A stretch of DNA of 64,000 bases from Halioglobus sp. (lineage in GTDB: Bacteria > Pseudomonadota > Gammaproteobacteria > Pseudomonadales > Halieaceae): NCBI GenBank assembly GCA_002699145.1, contig PABK01000058.1, positions 178,427 to 242,426 on the forward strand, in the 5' to 3' direction. The notes beneath the pieces are model-generated. The model did no database searches. It saw nothing but the letters and a program-made list of their open reading frames with translations, and had not been told where the DNA came from. Numbering within the stretch: position 1 is the first letter of the stretch; each line of letters begins with the position of its first letter. The translations under genes and the position numbers were made by a program. Shown here in pieces: positions 22,591 through 31,971 of the stretch.

Positions 22591-24840
22591 ATGCCCCACC
22601 GACTTTTTCGCGGCCTGCCCGCCCTGTTCCTGCTCTGCCTGGCCTGCCTGCCGCTGCGGGCGGACACCGACTACCCGCCGCAGGTCTCCCCCATCGTGGA
22701 AAACCGCTGCATGGTCTGCCACGGCTGTTACGACGCGCCCTGCCAGTTGAAACTCGACGCCTGGGCGGGGGTGCAGCGCGGCGCCAGCAAGGACAAGGTC
22801 TACGACGGCACGCGCCTGCTCACCGCCAACCTGACGCGCCTGTTCGACGACGCCAGCGACACGGCGGGCTGGCGCGACAAGGGTTTCTACCCGGTGCTCG
22901 ACGAACGGCGGCCGCAGGCGGGCGTCATGGCGCGCATGCTGAACCTGAAACGCCAGCATCCCCTGCCCGCGGGCGACATCCTGCCGGACAGTTTCGACCT
23001 CGGCCTGGATCGCCAACAACAGTGTCCGAAAGCCGACGAGTTTGACGCTTTCGCCCGGGACTACCCGCTGTGGGGCATGCCCTACGCGATGCCGGCGCTG
23101 TCCGACGCGGAGCACGCCACGCTGGCGGACTGGTTGCAGGCTGGCGCCCCCGGTGTGGCCACAGCGCCCCCCGGCAAGGCCGAGCGTGAAGCCCTGCGCC
23201 AGTGGGAGCGGTTCTTCAATGGCAGCAGCCTGAAAGAGCAGCTCATGTCGCGCTATATCTACGAGCACCTGTTCATCGGCGCCCTGTACTTCGCCGACCT
23301 GCCGGATTCGCGCTACTACGAGATGGTGCGTTCGCGCACGCCGCCGGGACAGCCCATCGACACCATCGCCACCCGGCGCCCCTACGACTCGCCGGGGACC
23401 GAGCCCTTCTACTACCGCCTGCGCCCGGCGCGCACCACGCCCCTGGCCAAGCGGCACATGCCCTACGCGCTGGACGCGGCGCGCATGACGCGCTGGCGCG
23501 AGCTGTTCCTGGCGCCGCAGTACACGGTGAGCGAGCTGCCCTCCTACAGCACGCGCGTTGCGTCCAACCCGTTCGTCGCCTTCCGCGAATTGCCGCAGCT
23601 GAGCCGCTACCGTTTCATGCTCGACGAGGCGCAGTTCACAATCATGGGGTTCATCAAGGGGCCGGTGTGTCGCGGCCAGGTGGCGTTGAACGTCATCGAC
23701 GACCATTTCTGGGTCGTGTTCATCGACCCGAACGACCAGTCCGCGCAGTCATCGGCTGACTTCCTCGCCCAGGAGAGCGGCAACCTGCGCATGCCCAGCG
23801 GCGACAGCGGCCTGCTGGTGTCCCTGGTGGAATGGCGCAAGTACGCGAAAAACCAGTTGCAGTTTCTCAAGGCGAAGATGGATTTCATTGCGCGCCAGGT
23901 CAGCGCGGAAGACGTGGCGGTGGACCTGGGCCTGATCTGGGACGGCGACGGCGACAACGACAACGCCTCGCTTACGGTCTTCCGCCATTCCGACAGCGCC
24001 TCGGTGGTCAAGGGCCTGGTCGGCCGCTACCCGAAAACCGCCTGGGTGATCGACTACTCGCTGCTGGAGCGCATCCACTACCTGCTGGTGGCGGGTTTCG
24101 ATGTCTATGGCAACGTCGGCCACCAGCTGGAAACCCGCCTGTACATGGACTTCCTGCGCATGGAGGGCGAACAGAACTTCCTGCTGTTCCTGCCGGAAGC
24201 GGAGCGCCTGAAACTGCGCGACTACTGGTACCGCGGCGCGGCGGAGCACGCGAAAAAGTACGTGCTGGGCGACTCGGTCGCCTTCGACCGCGACACGGAC
24301 ATCCAGTACCACAGCGACAACCACAAGGTCGAGCTGATGGACATGCTGAAACAGCGGCAGTACGGCGCGCAGGCGGCGCGCTACCACGTGGACAATGCGC
24401 TGTTACAGCGCCTGGCACGGCAGACCGGGGCCAATCTCAGCTTCCTGCCGGAGGTGGCGTTCCTGGATGTGCTGCACAAGGACGGCCGCTCCAGCATCTA
24501 CTCCCTGGTACACACCAACGGCTTCACGAACAACGCACAGCTGTTCAAGGAGGAGCAGCGGCGCCTGCCGGACGAGGACTACGTGAGCGTGGTCAGCGGC
24601 TTTATCGGCGCCTACCCCAACGTGTTTTTCCAGCTGCCGGAGAGCGACCTGGCGTCTTTCGTCGACGCTATCGCGGCGCTGGACAGCGACAAGGCCTACG
24701 CCGCGCTGGTGTCGCGCTACGGCGTGCGGCGCAGCGCGCCGTGGTTCTGGTCGCTCAGCGACAAGCTGCGCGCGCGCTATGCGCAGGAGCAGCCGCTGGA
24801 GGCGGGCCTGTTCGACCTCAACCGCTATGAGAACCGCTAA
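22591..24840 (+). CDS. cti: Fatty acid cis/trans isomerase (haem c protein)
   Basis: A 749-residue periplasmic enzyme of the Cti family. A signal peptide is followed by a c-type haem site CMVCH (Cys40, Cys43, His44) in the family-specific context 'CMVCHGCYDAPCQL'. Later conserved elements include 'YIYEHLFIGALYF', 'MPYALDAARM' and 'FIGAYPNVFFQL'. Cti converts cis- to trans-unsaturated fatty acids in membrane phospholipids, a fast response to solvents, heat or salt, known in Pseudomonas and Vibrio. Length and motifs are normal, so it should be active. It is transcribed divergently from rhlE and ends six bases from the convergent binding-protein gene. Confidence 0.95.
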   Translation: MPHRLFRGLPALFLLCLACLPLRADTDYPPQVSPIVENRCMVCHGCYDAPCQLKLDAWAGVQRGASKDKVYDGTRLLTANLTRLFDDASDTAGWRDKGFYPVLDERRPQAGVMARMLNLKRQHPLPAGDILPDSFDLGLDRQQQCPKADEFDAFARDYPLWGMPYAMPALSDAEHATLADWLQAGAPGVATAPPGKAEREALRQWERFFNGSSLKEQLMSRYIYEHLFIGALYFADLPDSRYYEMVRSRTPPGQPIDTIATRRPYDSPGTEPFYYRLRPARTTPLAKRHMPYALDAARMTRWRELFLAPQYTVSELPSYSTRVASNPFVAFRELPQLSRYRFMLDEAQFTIMGFIKGPVCRGQVALNVIDDHFWVVFIDPNDQSAQSSADFLAQESGNLRMPSGDSGLLVSLVEWRKYAKNQLQFLKAKMDFIARQVSAEDVAVDLGLIWDGDGDNDNASLTVFRHSDSASVVKGLVGRYPKTAWVIDYSLLERIHYLLVAGFDVYGNVGHQLETRLYMDFLRMEGEQNFLLFLPEAERLKLRDYWYRGAAEHAKKYVLGDSVAFDRDTDIQYHSDNHKVELMDMLKQRQYGAQAARYHVDNALLQRLARQTGANLSFLPEVAFLDVLHKDGRSSIYSLVHTNGFTNNAQLFKEEQRRLPDEDYVSVVSGFIGAYPNVFFQLPESDLASFVDAIAALDSDKAYAALVSRYGVRRSAPWFWSLSDKLRARYAQEQPLEAGLFDLNRYENR

Positions 24841-24846
24841 CGGCGC

Positions 24847-25596
24847 TCATTCCTGCGTGTAGCGGCTGTCCCAGCGCTCGACGATCGCGGCGTGGGAGCC
24901 GTCCTTGCGCGCGGCCGCCAGGGCGCGGTTGAAGGCGGCGACGATATCCTCGTGGCCCTGCAGGCTACGGTTGACCGCCAGGTGCCGCGCCACCGCCGGC
25001 AGCTTGACCCCGGTGACGGTGTACTTGCTGATGCTGTCCTTCAGGTACTCGTGCAGGTAGTGATTGACCGTGCGCCGGTCGCCGATGACGAAATCCACGG
25101 AGCCGTTCTGCAGATTGAGCAGGTTCTGGATCAGGTGATTTTCCTGTACCAGCACCAGGCCGGGCACCGCGTCGAAATCCACGCCGTAGGCGTAGTCCGT
25201 GCGCACGCCCAGGCGCGCCCCGGACAGGTCCGCCAGCTCGTCGTAGCGATTGTTGTTGTCGCGGCGCTTGAGGATGATCAGCTCGGCCTGCAGGTAGGGC
25301 TCACTGTACAGCAGGTACTCGTCGCGCTCGGCGGAGTACCAGGCCGCGGCCAGGCCGTCGTAGACACCCAGCTGCGCACCTTCCACCGCCCGTGACCAGT
25401 TCTCGATACTCACCTGTGCCGTGTAATCCGTGCCGGCGAACACGTGCTGCACCAGCTCCAGCGCCAGACCCTGCTGCGGCAGTTTGGCGTCCGCGTAGGG
25501 CGGCGAGGTGTTCGCCATCAGGCGCAGGTTCTGCTCGGCCTGGGCGTGGCTGCACAGGACGAGGACGGCGATCAATAACAGGCTGAGTCTGGACAT
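24847..25596 (-). CDS. Periplasmic amino-acid-type solute-binding protein (family 3)
   Basis: A 249-residue exported protein: signal peptide ('LLLIAVLVLCSHAQA'), then 'LRLMANTSPPYADAKLPQQGLALELVQHVF', the start of a family 3 solute-binding fold. 'DLSGARLGVRTDYAYG' and 'FVIGDRRTVNHYL' mark the second lobe. No ABC permease or kinase genes accompany it, so it may be an orphan sensor-like binding protein, as is common in Gammaproteobacteria with many such paralogues. The ATG at 25594-25596, with AGAGG upstream, is preferred over a start 30 bases earlier. Confidence 0.82.
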   Translation of the reverse strand: MSRLSLLLIAVLVLCSHAQAEQNLRLMANTSPPYADAKLPQQGLALELVQHVFAGTDYTAQVSIENWSRAVEGAQLGVYDGLAAAWYSAERDEYLLYSEPYLQAELIILKRRDNNNRYDELADLSGARLGVRTDYAYGVDFDAVPGLVLVQENHLIQNLLNLQNGSVDFVIGDRRTVNHYLHEYLKDSISKYTVTGVKLPAVARHLAVNRSLQGHEDIVAAFNRALAAARKDGSHAAIVERWDSRYTQE

Positions 25597-25724
25597 GCTT
25601 GAACCTCTGTAGAGGGCGACGCGCATCGTGCCCGGGGCCTGATTATCGACAATCCCCCACGGCCTGTCACCCGTTGCGGCGATAGTGCTATGCTCCGCAA
25701 CCAGTCGTAACAGAGGAAAACGCC

Positions 25725-26624
25725 ATGGGGAAAAAAGCGCTGGCCTGGTCCGCCGTCGCGTCGCTGCTGGTGGTGTTTGCCGCCATCCAGTTCGTCCCCT
25801 CGCCACCCCTGCAGGTGCCGGCGCAACTGCCCGCGCCCGAGCGCGCCGCGCACCGCCTGCTGAACTTCGAGGGCATACACAACTTCCGCGACCTCGGCGG
25901 CTACCCCGCCGCCGACGGGCGCCGGGTGCGCTGGGGTGTGCTCTACCGCAGCGGCACCCTGGCGCACGCGACGCGCCAGGACCTGGAGGGACTGGCCGGC
26001 CTGGGCCTGCGCACCCTGGTGGATTTCCGCTCGGCGCAGGAAAAGGTCGAGGAACCCAACCGCCTGCCGGATCCCCTGCCCTTCGAGGTGGTGGACATAC
26101 CCACACTGGATGACGCCAACCAGGCGCTGGTGGGCGAGATTTTCGCGCGTATCGAAAGCGGCGACTTCGACGGTTTCGACCCGGGCGCCACCATGATCAG
26201 CGCCAACCGCCAGTTCGCCACCGAGTTCACGCCCCAGTTCCGCCAGTTCCTGCAGCAGGTGCTGGCGGCGCAGGGCGCACCGGTGGCCTGGCACTGCAGT
26301 GCGGGCAAGGATCGCACCGGCTGGGCCGCGGCGGTGCTGCTGCGCATCCTCGGCGTGCCCGAGGACGTGGTGATGCGTGACTACCTGGCCAGCGCGGCGC
26401 CCTCCATCGAGTCGCGCAGCAACCAGCTCAGGTTACTGCGCCTGTTCAAGGGCGACCAGGCGGCGGACAAGCTCGCCGTGCTGATGGGTGTGGAGGCGCC
26501 CTGGCTGCAGGCCGGTTTCGACGAGGTGCAGCGCAGCTGGGGCGGTTTCGACGCCTACGTCCGCGACGGGCTGGGCCTGAGCGAGGCGGATGTCACGCGC
26601 TTGCGCGCGACGCTGTTGCAATAA
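25725..26624 (+). CDS. Tyrosine-protein phosphatase, membrane-anchored
   Basis: A 299-residue protein of the bacterial PTP/dual-specificity type 3 family. An N-terminal hydrophobic helix (about residues 8-23) would anchor it or export it. 'NFRDLGGY' (53-60) is the family's N-terminal hallmark, and the P-loop 'HCSAGKDRTG' (190-199, nucleophile Cys191) is intact with its Lys-Asp-Arg variant. Such enzymes dephosphorylate phosphotyrosine, phosphoinositides or other phosphoesters. The placement outside the membrane suggests a periplasmic substrate. It stands alone between two promoters; no partner kinase is adjacent. Confidence 0.87.
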   Translation: MGKKALAWSAVASLLVVFAAIQFVPSPPLQVPAQLPAPERAAHRLLNFEGIHNFRDLGGYPAADGRRVRWGVLYRSGTLAHATRQDLEGLAGLGLRTLVDFRSAQEKVEEPNRLPDPLPFEVVDIPTLDDANQALVGEIFARIESGDFDGFDPGATMISANRQFATEFTPQFRQFLQQVLAAQGAPVAWHCSAGKDRTGWAAAVLLRILGVPEDVVMRDYLASAAPSIESRSNQLRLLRLFKGDQAADKLAVLMGVEAPWLQAGFDEVQRSWGGFDAYVRDGLGLSEADVTRLRATLLQ

Positions 26625-26689
26625 CCCGCTGCCCCGGGGTTTGACGCGCTAGTGCAATTACTTGAGCCGCCCGACAGCGGGACAGGCTC

Positions 26690-26695
26690 TATAAT
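26690..26695 (+). promoter_or_regulatory. Candidate -10 box of the acyl-CoA dehydrogenase pair
   Basis: A perfect TATAAT lies 41 bp upstream of the first acyl-CoA dehydrogenase start in an otherwise GC-rich region. No convincing -35 hexamer is found at normal spacing (a TTGAGC at 26662 is too far away), so an activator may be needed. Confidence 0.45.
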
Positions 26696-26736
26696 CTACG
26701 CCGCGAACACAATCCACCGACAACAACGGACCCGGC

Positions 26737-27828
26737 ATGAATTTCGAATTTTCCGAGGAACAGCAGTTCATCCGCGACCAGGCGCGCAATTTTCTCAGCC
26801 AGGAATGCACCACGGCAGTGGTGCGCGGCGTACTGGAAAGCGACGCGGCCTGTGACCGCGACCTGTGGGGCAAGATCGTCGAGCTGGGCTGGACCGCCAT
26901 GGCCATCCCGGAAGAGCACGGCGGACTGGGCCTGGGCTACCTGGAGCTGTGTGTGATCGCCGAGGAACTCGGTCGCGCACTAGCGCCCGTGCCCTTCTCC
27001 TCCAGCGTCTACCTGGCCACCGAGGCGATCGTGCGCTTCGGCAGCGCGGACCAGCGCGCCCACTACCTGCCGCGGCTGGCAGCGGGGGAACTGATCGGCG
27101 CCCTGGCCCACGCCGAGGGGCCGGGGGAGGCGGTGAACCTGCAGGTGCTCGACAACCGGCTCAGCGGCAGCAAGTGGCCGGTGCCCGACGGCGATGTCGC
27201 CGATATCGCCGTGGTCAGCGCGCGCGACGCGCAGGGCGAGCTGCGGCTGTACATCGCCGACCTGAATCACGACGGGGTGCGCCGCAACACGCTGCACAGC
27301 ATGGACCCGTCGCGCTCCCAGGCGCGCATCGATTTCGACGCCGCCGTGGTGGCGCCGCTGGGCGACGCCGGTGAGCGGGAACTGGACGCGCTGCTGGACG
27401 GCGCCGCGGTGCTGCTGGCCTTCGAACAGGTCGGCGGCAGCCAGGCGGCCATGGACAGCGGGCTGGAGTACACCAAACAGCGCTACGCCTTCGGCCGCCC
27501 GGTCGCCTCCTTCCAGGCCTTGAAACACAAGTTCGCCGACATGTTCGTCGCCATCGAGCTGGCGCGGTCCAACGCCTATTACGGCGCCTGGGCCCTGTCC
27601 AGCGACGCGCCGGACCTGCCGCTGGCGGCGGCCACCGCCCGGGTCAGCGCCAGCGACGCCTACTACCTGGTGAGCAAGGAGAACCTGCAGGCCCACGGCG
27701 GCATGGGCTTTACCTGGGAGTTCGACTGCCACCTGTACTACCGCCGCGCGCAACTGCTGTCCAGCCAGGTCGGCAGCCAGCGCCGCTGGAAAGACCTGGT
27801 CGCCACCCGCCTGCTGCAGGCCGCCTGA
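26737..27828 (+). CDS. Acyl-CoA dehydrogenase, probable small partner subunit
   Basis: A 363-residue acyl-CoA dehydrogenase homologue, shorter and more divergent than the next gene. The N-terminal helical part ('FEFSEEQQFIRDQARNFL') and the C-terminal 'RYAFGRPVASFQALKHKFADM' and 'NLQAHGGMGFTWEFDCHLYYRRA' are clear, while the central FAD/substrate motif is weak (no recognisable 'TEP..GSD' block). Adjacent pairs of one normal and one divergent acyl-CoA dehydrogenase form alpha2-beta2 enzymes in steroid side-chain degradation; that arrangement is inferred here. Ten bases separate it from its partner. Confidence 0.85.
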   Translation: MNFEFSEEQQFIRDQARNFLSQECTTAVVRGVLESDAACDRDLWGKIVELGWTAMAIPEEHGGLGLGYLELCVIAEELGRALAPVPFSSSVYLATEAIVRFGSADQRAHYLPRLAAGELIGALAHAEGPGEAVNLQVLDNRLSGSKWPVPDGDVADIAVVSARDAQGELRLYIADLNHDGVRRNTLHSMDPSRSQARIDFDAAVVAPLGDAGERELDALLDGAAVLLAFEQVGGSQAAMDSGLEYTKQRYAFGRPVASFQALKHKFADMFVAIELARSNAYYGAWALSSDAPDLPLAAATARVSASDAYYLVSKENLQAHGGMGFTWEFDCHLYYRRAQLLSSQVGSQRRWKDLVATRLLQAA

Positions 27829-27838
27829 GGAGCACGTC

Positions 27839-29068
27839 ATGGATTTCGAAGATACCCCGGAACTGGCTGAATTTCGCCGCGAGGTGCGCGCCTGGCTGGA
27901 CGCCAACGCCGAGCGCCGCAGCGACGCGCTGTACATGGGCATGGAGGGCGAGCAGGCTTACCGCGAGGCCAAGCAGTGGTACCTGGACAAGGCCCGCGCC
28001 GGCTTCGCCAGCCTGACCTGGCCGAAAGAGTACGGCGGCGCCGGTCTCACCGCCCTGCACGAGGTGGTGTGGACCCAGGAGGTGGCGAACTACCGCACCC
28101 GCGACGGCTACTTCGTCATCGGCATTGGCAACTGCGGCCCGGCGATCATGCACTTCGCCGACGAGGACGCCAGGCGCGAGCTGCTGCCGCGCATGGCCAG
28201 CGCCGAGGACGTGTGGTGCCAGCTGTTTTCCGAGCCCAGCGCGGGCTCGGACGTGGCCGGCCTGCGCACCCGCGCCGAGCGCGACGGCGACAACTGGATC
28301 GTCAACGGCCAGAAAATCTGGACCTCCGGCGCGCAGTACTCCGACTACGGTGTGGTGCTCACGCGCACCGACCCCGACGTCTCCAAGTACGCGGGCCTGA
28401 CCATGTTCATGATCGACATGCGCCAGGAGGGCGTGGAGGTACGGCCGATCAAGCAGGCCGACGGCGGCCAGCATTTCAACGAGGTGTTCTTCAACGACGC
28501 GGTCATCCCCGACAACTACCGCCTCGGCGAGGTGGGCGGCGGCTGGTCCGGCGCGCTGGCGGTGCTGATGAGCGAGCGCCTGGCGATCAGCGGCATCCAG
28601 CCCACCGGGTTCCCGCAGTTCCTGGGCATGGTGCGCTCGCTGCAGCTGGACGGCGAGCCGGTGGCGCAGGACCCGCTGGTGCGCGAGCGGCTGGCCACCT
28701 GGTACAGCCAGTACGCCGGTCTGCAGGCGGCGAACAAGCGCATGATCACCGCCGTGGCCAAGGGCGGCTTCGCCGGCGCGGAGGCTTCACTGGGCAAGCT
28801 CGTCGGCGCGGTGATGAACCAGGAGATCGCCAATTTCAGCTGCCAGTTGTTCGGCCAGGCGGGCATCGTGCAGGACGAACAACTGAGCCCGGAGCGCGCG
28901 CATTTCCAGGGCTCGGTACTGTCCTCGCCGTCGGTGCGCCTGGCCGGCGGCACCGATGAGGTGATGCGCAACATCATCGCCGAGCAGGTGCTGGGTATGC
29001 CGCAGGAGCCGAGGGCGGACAAGGGCATGGCCTTCAAGGACATCCCCACCGGTCCCGAACCGGGCTAG
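27839..29068 (+). CDS. Acyl-CoA dehydrogenase, probable large partner subunit
   Basis: A 409-residue acyl-CoA dehydrogenase with complete motifs: 'QLFSEPSAGSDVAGLRTRAERDG' and 'VNGQKIWTSGAQYSDYG' in the beta domain, and 'RLAGGTDEVMRNIIAEQVLGMP' at the C terminus. It begins nine bases after an AGGAG, right behind the divergent small homologue, so the two probably form a heteromeric enzyme. Substrates of such pairs include bulky or branched acyl-CoAs such as steroid side chains; the true substrate is unknown. Electrons would go to ETF. Confidence 0.9.
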   Translation: MDFEDTPELAEFRREVRAWLDANAERRSDALYMGMEGEQAYREAKQWYLDKARAGFASLTWPKEYGGAGLTALHEVVWTQEVANYRTRDGYFVIGIGNCGPAIMHFADEDARRELLPRMASAEDVWCQLFSEPSAGSDVAGLRTRAERDGDNWIVNGQKIWTSGAQYSDYGVVLTRTDPDVSKYAGLTMFMIDMRQEGVEVRPIKQADGGQHFNEVFFNDAVIPDNYRLGEVGGGWSGALAVLMSERLAISGIQPTGFPQFLGMVRSLQLDGEPVAQDPLVRERLATWYSQYAGLQAANKRMITAVAKGGFAGAEASLGKLVGAVMNQEIANFSCQLFGQAGIVQDEQLSPERAHFQGSVLSSPSVRLAGGTDEVMRNIIAEQVLGMPQEPRADKGMAFKDIPTGPEPG

Positions 29069-29124
29069 CCGCCGGCGCACAAAACCCTGTGTCTGGCGCG
29101 CCGCGGCTGCTAGACTGCCCGGCG

Positions 29125-30564
29125 ATGGATGCCGAAGCCCTGCCAACACTCCTCGGGGTAGCCGTGGTGCTGGTCTACGTACTGGCCGTGGTCTCCGCTT
29201 TCGAGGCGGTACTCAAGGCGCGCACCGCCCAGGGCGCCATCGCCTGGACCATCTCGCTGGTCGCCTTCCCCGTGCTCACCGTGCCCATCTACCTGGTATT
29301 CGGCCGCAACCGCTTTACCGGTTACCTGGAGCAGCGCGAGTTCATCGAGGCCGAGTCGCGCCGGCTGATCGAGCACACCAGCGGCAATGTGGCCGAGCAC
29401 ATCGTGCCGGTGACGCCCGAGATGCCGGTATACGGCTCGCTGTCGCGCCTGGCGCGCATGCCCGCCACCGAGGGCAACGCCGTGGCATTGCTGATCGACG
29501 GCGCGCGCACCTTCGACAGCATCGCCGCCGGCATGCAGCGCGCGCGCAAACACATCCTTTTCCAGTTCTACATCATCCGCGACGACGACCTGGGCCGCCG
29601 CCTGGGGCGCATCCTGGCGGACAGGGCGCGGGCGGGGGTAAAGGTGTTCCTGCTCTACGACGAGATCGGCAGCCCGCGCTTTCACCGCACCCGCCTGTAC
29701 CAGCAGTTGCTGATGACCGGCGTCAACCTGGCGCCCTTCAACACCACCCAGGGCCGGCGCAACCGCTTCCAGCTCAATTTCCGCAACCATCGCAAGGTCG
29801 TGGTGGTGGACGGCGAGGAGGCGTGGATCGGCGGCCACAACGTGGGGGTGGAGTACCTCGGGCAGAACCCGCGCTTCGGCCACTGGCGCGACACCCACGT
29901 ACACTTCCGCGGCCCGGCGGTGCTCAGCGCGGAACTGGCCTTCGCCACCGACTGGCTGTGGGCGACCCAGAGCAACCTGCTGCTGGACTGGGAGGTCAAC
30001 ACCCAGGCCGACGGCGATTGCCGCATGATGATTTTTCCCTCGGACCCCGCCAGCGTGTACGAGGAGGCGGGCCTGATGTTCCACCAGATCATCGTCAGCG
30101 CCGCCCGGCGTATCTGGATCGCCAGCCCCTACTTCGTGCCCGACAACGCCATTATCTCGGCACTGCAACTGGCCGCCCTGCGCGGCGTCGATGTGCGCGT
30201 GCTCATTCCCGACGAGCCCGACGGGCCCGTGGTCGGCATGGCCAACTGGTCCTTCACCCGCCAGCTGCTGCCGCTGGGGGTCAAGGTGTACCGCTACCAG
30301 GGCGGCTTCATGCACCAGAAGGTGCTGCTCATGGACAGCCACCTGGCGGGGGTCGGCACGGCGAACTTCGACAACCGCTCCTTCCGCCTGAATTTCGAGA
30401 TCACGGTGCTGGTGCAGGACGATGCCTTCGCCGCGCAGGTGGAGGAGATGCTGGAGAGAGATTTCGCCCGCTCGCGCCAGGTCAGCCGCGAGGAACTGGA
30501 CGACAAGCCCGCCTGGTTCTCCCTGGCGATGGCCGCGGCGAGGTTGCTGTCGCCGGTACTCTAG
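29125..30564 (+). CDS. cls: Cardiolipin synthase
   Basis: A 479-residue phospholipase D superfamily enzyme. Two N-terminal transmembrane segments ('LLGVAVVLVYVLAVVSAFEA' and the following helix up to 'VPIYLVFG') precede two PLDc domains, each with an intact HKD motif: 'HRKVVVVD' and 'HQKVLLMD', followed respectively by 'GGHN' and 'GTANFDNRSF'. It condenses phosphatidylglycerol into cardiolipin at the inner membrane. The ATG at 29125 is preferred over a start 36 bases upstream. Its TAG shares CTAG with the convergent transporter gene. With cti it gives this region two membrane-lipid-modifying genes. Confidence 0.93.
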   Translation: MDAEALPTLLGVAVVLVYVLAVVSAFEAVLKARTAQGAIAWTISLVAFPVLTVPIYLVFGRNRFTGYLEQREFIEAESRRLIEHTSGNVAEHIVPVTPEMPVYGSLSRLARMPATEGNAVALLIDGARTFDSIAAGMQRARKHILFQFYIIRDDDLGRRLGRILADRARAGVKVFLLYDEIGSPRFHRTRLYQQLLMTGVNLAPFNTTQGRRNRFQLNFRNHRKVVVVDGEEAWIGGHNVGVEYLGQNPRFGHWRDTHVHFRGPAVLSAELAFATDWLWATQSNLLLDWEVNTQADGDCRMMIFPSDPASVYEEAGLMFHQIIVSAARRIWIASPYFVPDNAIISALQLAALRGVDVRVLIPDEPDGPVVGMANWSFTRQLLPLGVKVYRYQGGFMHQKVLLMDSHLAGVGTANFDNRSFRLNFEITVLVQDDAFAAQVEEMLERDFARSRQVSREELDDKPAWFSLAMAAARLLSPVL

Positions 30565-31916
30565 AGCTTGTCGGCGATGCCCATGATGAAAATCACCAGC
30601 ACCGCCGGCGGCACCACGAAACGGATGAGAAAGCGCCACAGGGCGTAGCCGCCGGCGTGCAGGGTGGTCAGTTCGTCGCGCGTCGACTCCACGCTCATCA
30701 CCCAGCCGGCGAAGATCGCGATCAGCAGCCCGCCCAGGGGCAGCAGCACCTGGTTGGAGAACAGGTCCATGGCGTCGTTGAAGTTGCGCCCGGCAAAACG
30801 CAGTTCATCCAGCACGTTGTAGGAGAGGATGGACAACACGCTGAAGCAGGCGATGGAACCGACCACCCATAGCGCACTGCGGTGCCGCGGCATGTCGAAA
30901 CGGTCTTCAAGCCAGTGGGTGACCGATTCCACCAGGCCGACCATGGAGGTGATGCCGGCCACCGACAGCATGAGGAAGAACAGCACGCTGAACAGGTAGC
31001 CGCCGGGCATCTGCGCGAAGGCCACCGGCAGCGTCTGGAAGATCAGCCCCGCGCCCGCCGCCGGGTCCATGCCGTTGTGAAACACCGCGGGAAAGACCAC
31101 CAGGCCCGCCAACAGCGCGACGCCCGTATCGATGATGACGATGACCATCACCGAGGAGGTGATGGAGATGTGTCGCGGCAGGTAGGAGCCGTAGACCATC
31201 ATGCCGGCCATGGCGACGCCGAGGGAGAAGAACGCCTGGCCGATGGCCGCCAGCACCGTGCCGAAGCCGATCTTGCTGAAATCCGGTGTGAACAGCCAGG
31301 CCAGGGCCTCGTTGAAGCCGCCGGCGAAATAGTTGTACGCCGCCAGGCCGATCAACAGCAGGAACATCACCGGCATCATGATGCGCACCGCGCGCTCGAT
31401 ACCGTCCTTCACACCGGCGTAGATGATGCCGCCGGTGATGGCCAGGCCGATCAGTGTCCAGAACAGCATGCCGCCGTTGCTGCCCAGCACGCCGGCGAAC
31501 TGCTCGCCGGCGAACTGCGCGTCGACCCCGACGAAACCCGTGGTCAGCGCCTTGAACAGGTACCACAGCACCCAGCCGACGACCACGGCGTAGACGATCT
31601 CGATCGTGAAGGCCGCGAGCAGGCCCATGGCGCCGACCACGCGCCAGTTGCGCGAGCGCGCGTTCTGCACGGCCAGTGTTTCCACCGCGCGCGTGGGACT
31701 GCCCTGCCCGCGCCGGCCGATGAGCACCTCGGCCATGAGGATCGGCATGCCGATACCGAAGGCGCAGGCCAGGTAGACCAGGACGAAGGCGGCGCCGCCG
31801 TTCTCGCCGGTGACATAGGGAAAACGCCAGATATTGCCCAGGCCAACGGCGAAGCCCACCGAGGCCATAAGAAAAGTGAATCGGGATGACCAGTGTGCCC
31901 CGCCGGCTGCCGCCAT
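30561..31916 (-). CDS. Sodium-dependent transporter, NSS/SNF family
   Basis: A 451-residue transporter with about 11-12 helices, of the neurotransmitter:sodium symporter family. The first helix 'SVGFAVGLGNIWRFPYVTGENGGAAF' is the sodium-binding signature, and the 'GMP' element and unwound sixth helix ('AIGQAFFSLGVAMAGMMVYGSY') are also present. It probably imports an amino acid with sodium, fitting a marine habitat. The substrate is unknown. It is the third gene of a minus-strand series after rubredoxin and the M24 peptidase, 55 bases after the peptidase stop. Confidence 0.92.
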   Translation of the reverse strand: MAAAGGAHWSSRFTFLMASVGFAVGLGNIWRFPYVTGENGGAAFVLVYLACAFGIGMPILMAEVLIGRRGQGSPTRAVETLAVQNARSRNWRVVGAMGLLAAFTIEIVYAVVVGWVLWYLFKALTTGFVGVDAQFAGEQFAGVLGSNGGMLFWTLIGLAITGGIIYAGVKDGIERAVRIMMPVMFLLLIGLAAYNYFAGGFNEALAWLFTPDFSKIGFGTVLAAIGQAFFSLGVAMAGMMVYGSYLPRHISITSSVMVIVIIDTGVALLAGLVVFPAVFHNGMDPAAGAGLIFQTLPVAFAQMPGGYLFSVLFFLMLSVAGITSMVGLVESVTHWLEDRFDMPRHRSALWVVGSIACFSVLSILSYNVLDELRFAGRNFNDAMDLFSNQVLLPLGGLLIAIFAGWVMSVESTRDELTTLHAGGYALWRFLIRFVVPPAVLVIFIMGIADKL

Positions 31917-31971
31917 GCGCCCCTCCGCTGTTTTTTTATTCAGGCCAGTCTACACAAATCGCGGGCAAACT

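Noticed and set aside
31931-31937. T-run between the transporter and M24 peptidase genes as a terminator
   Set aside because: Both flanking genes are on the minus strand, the T-run is on the plus strand, and no stem precedes it.
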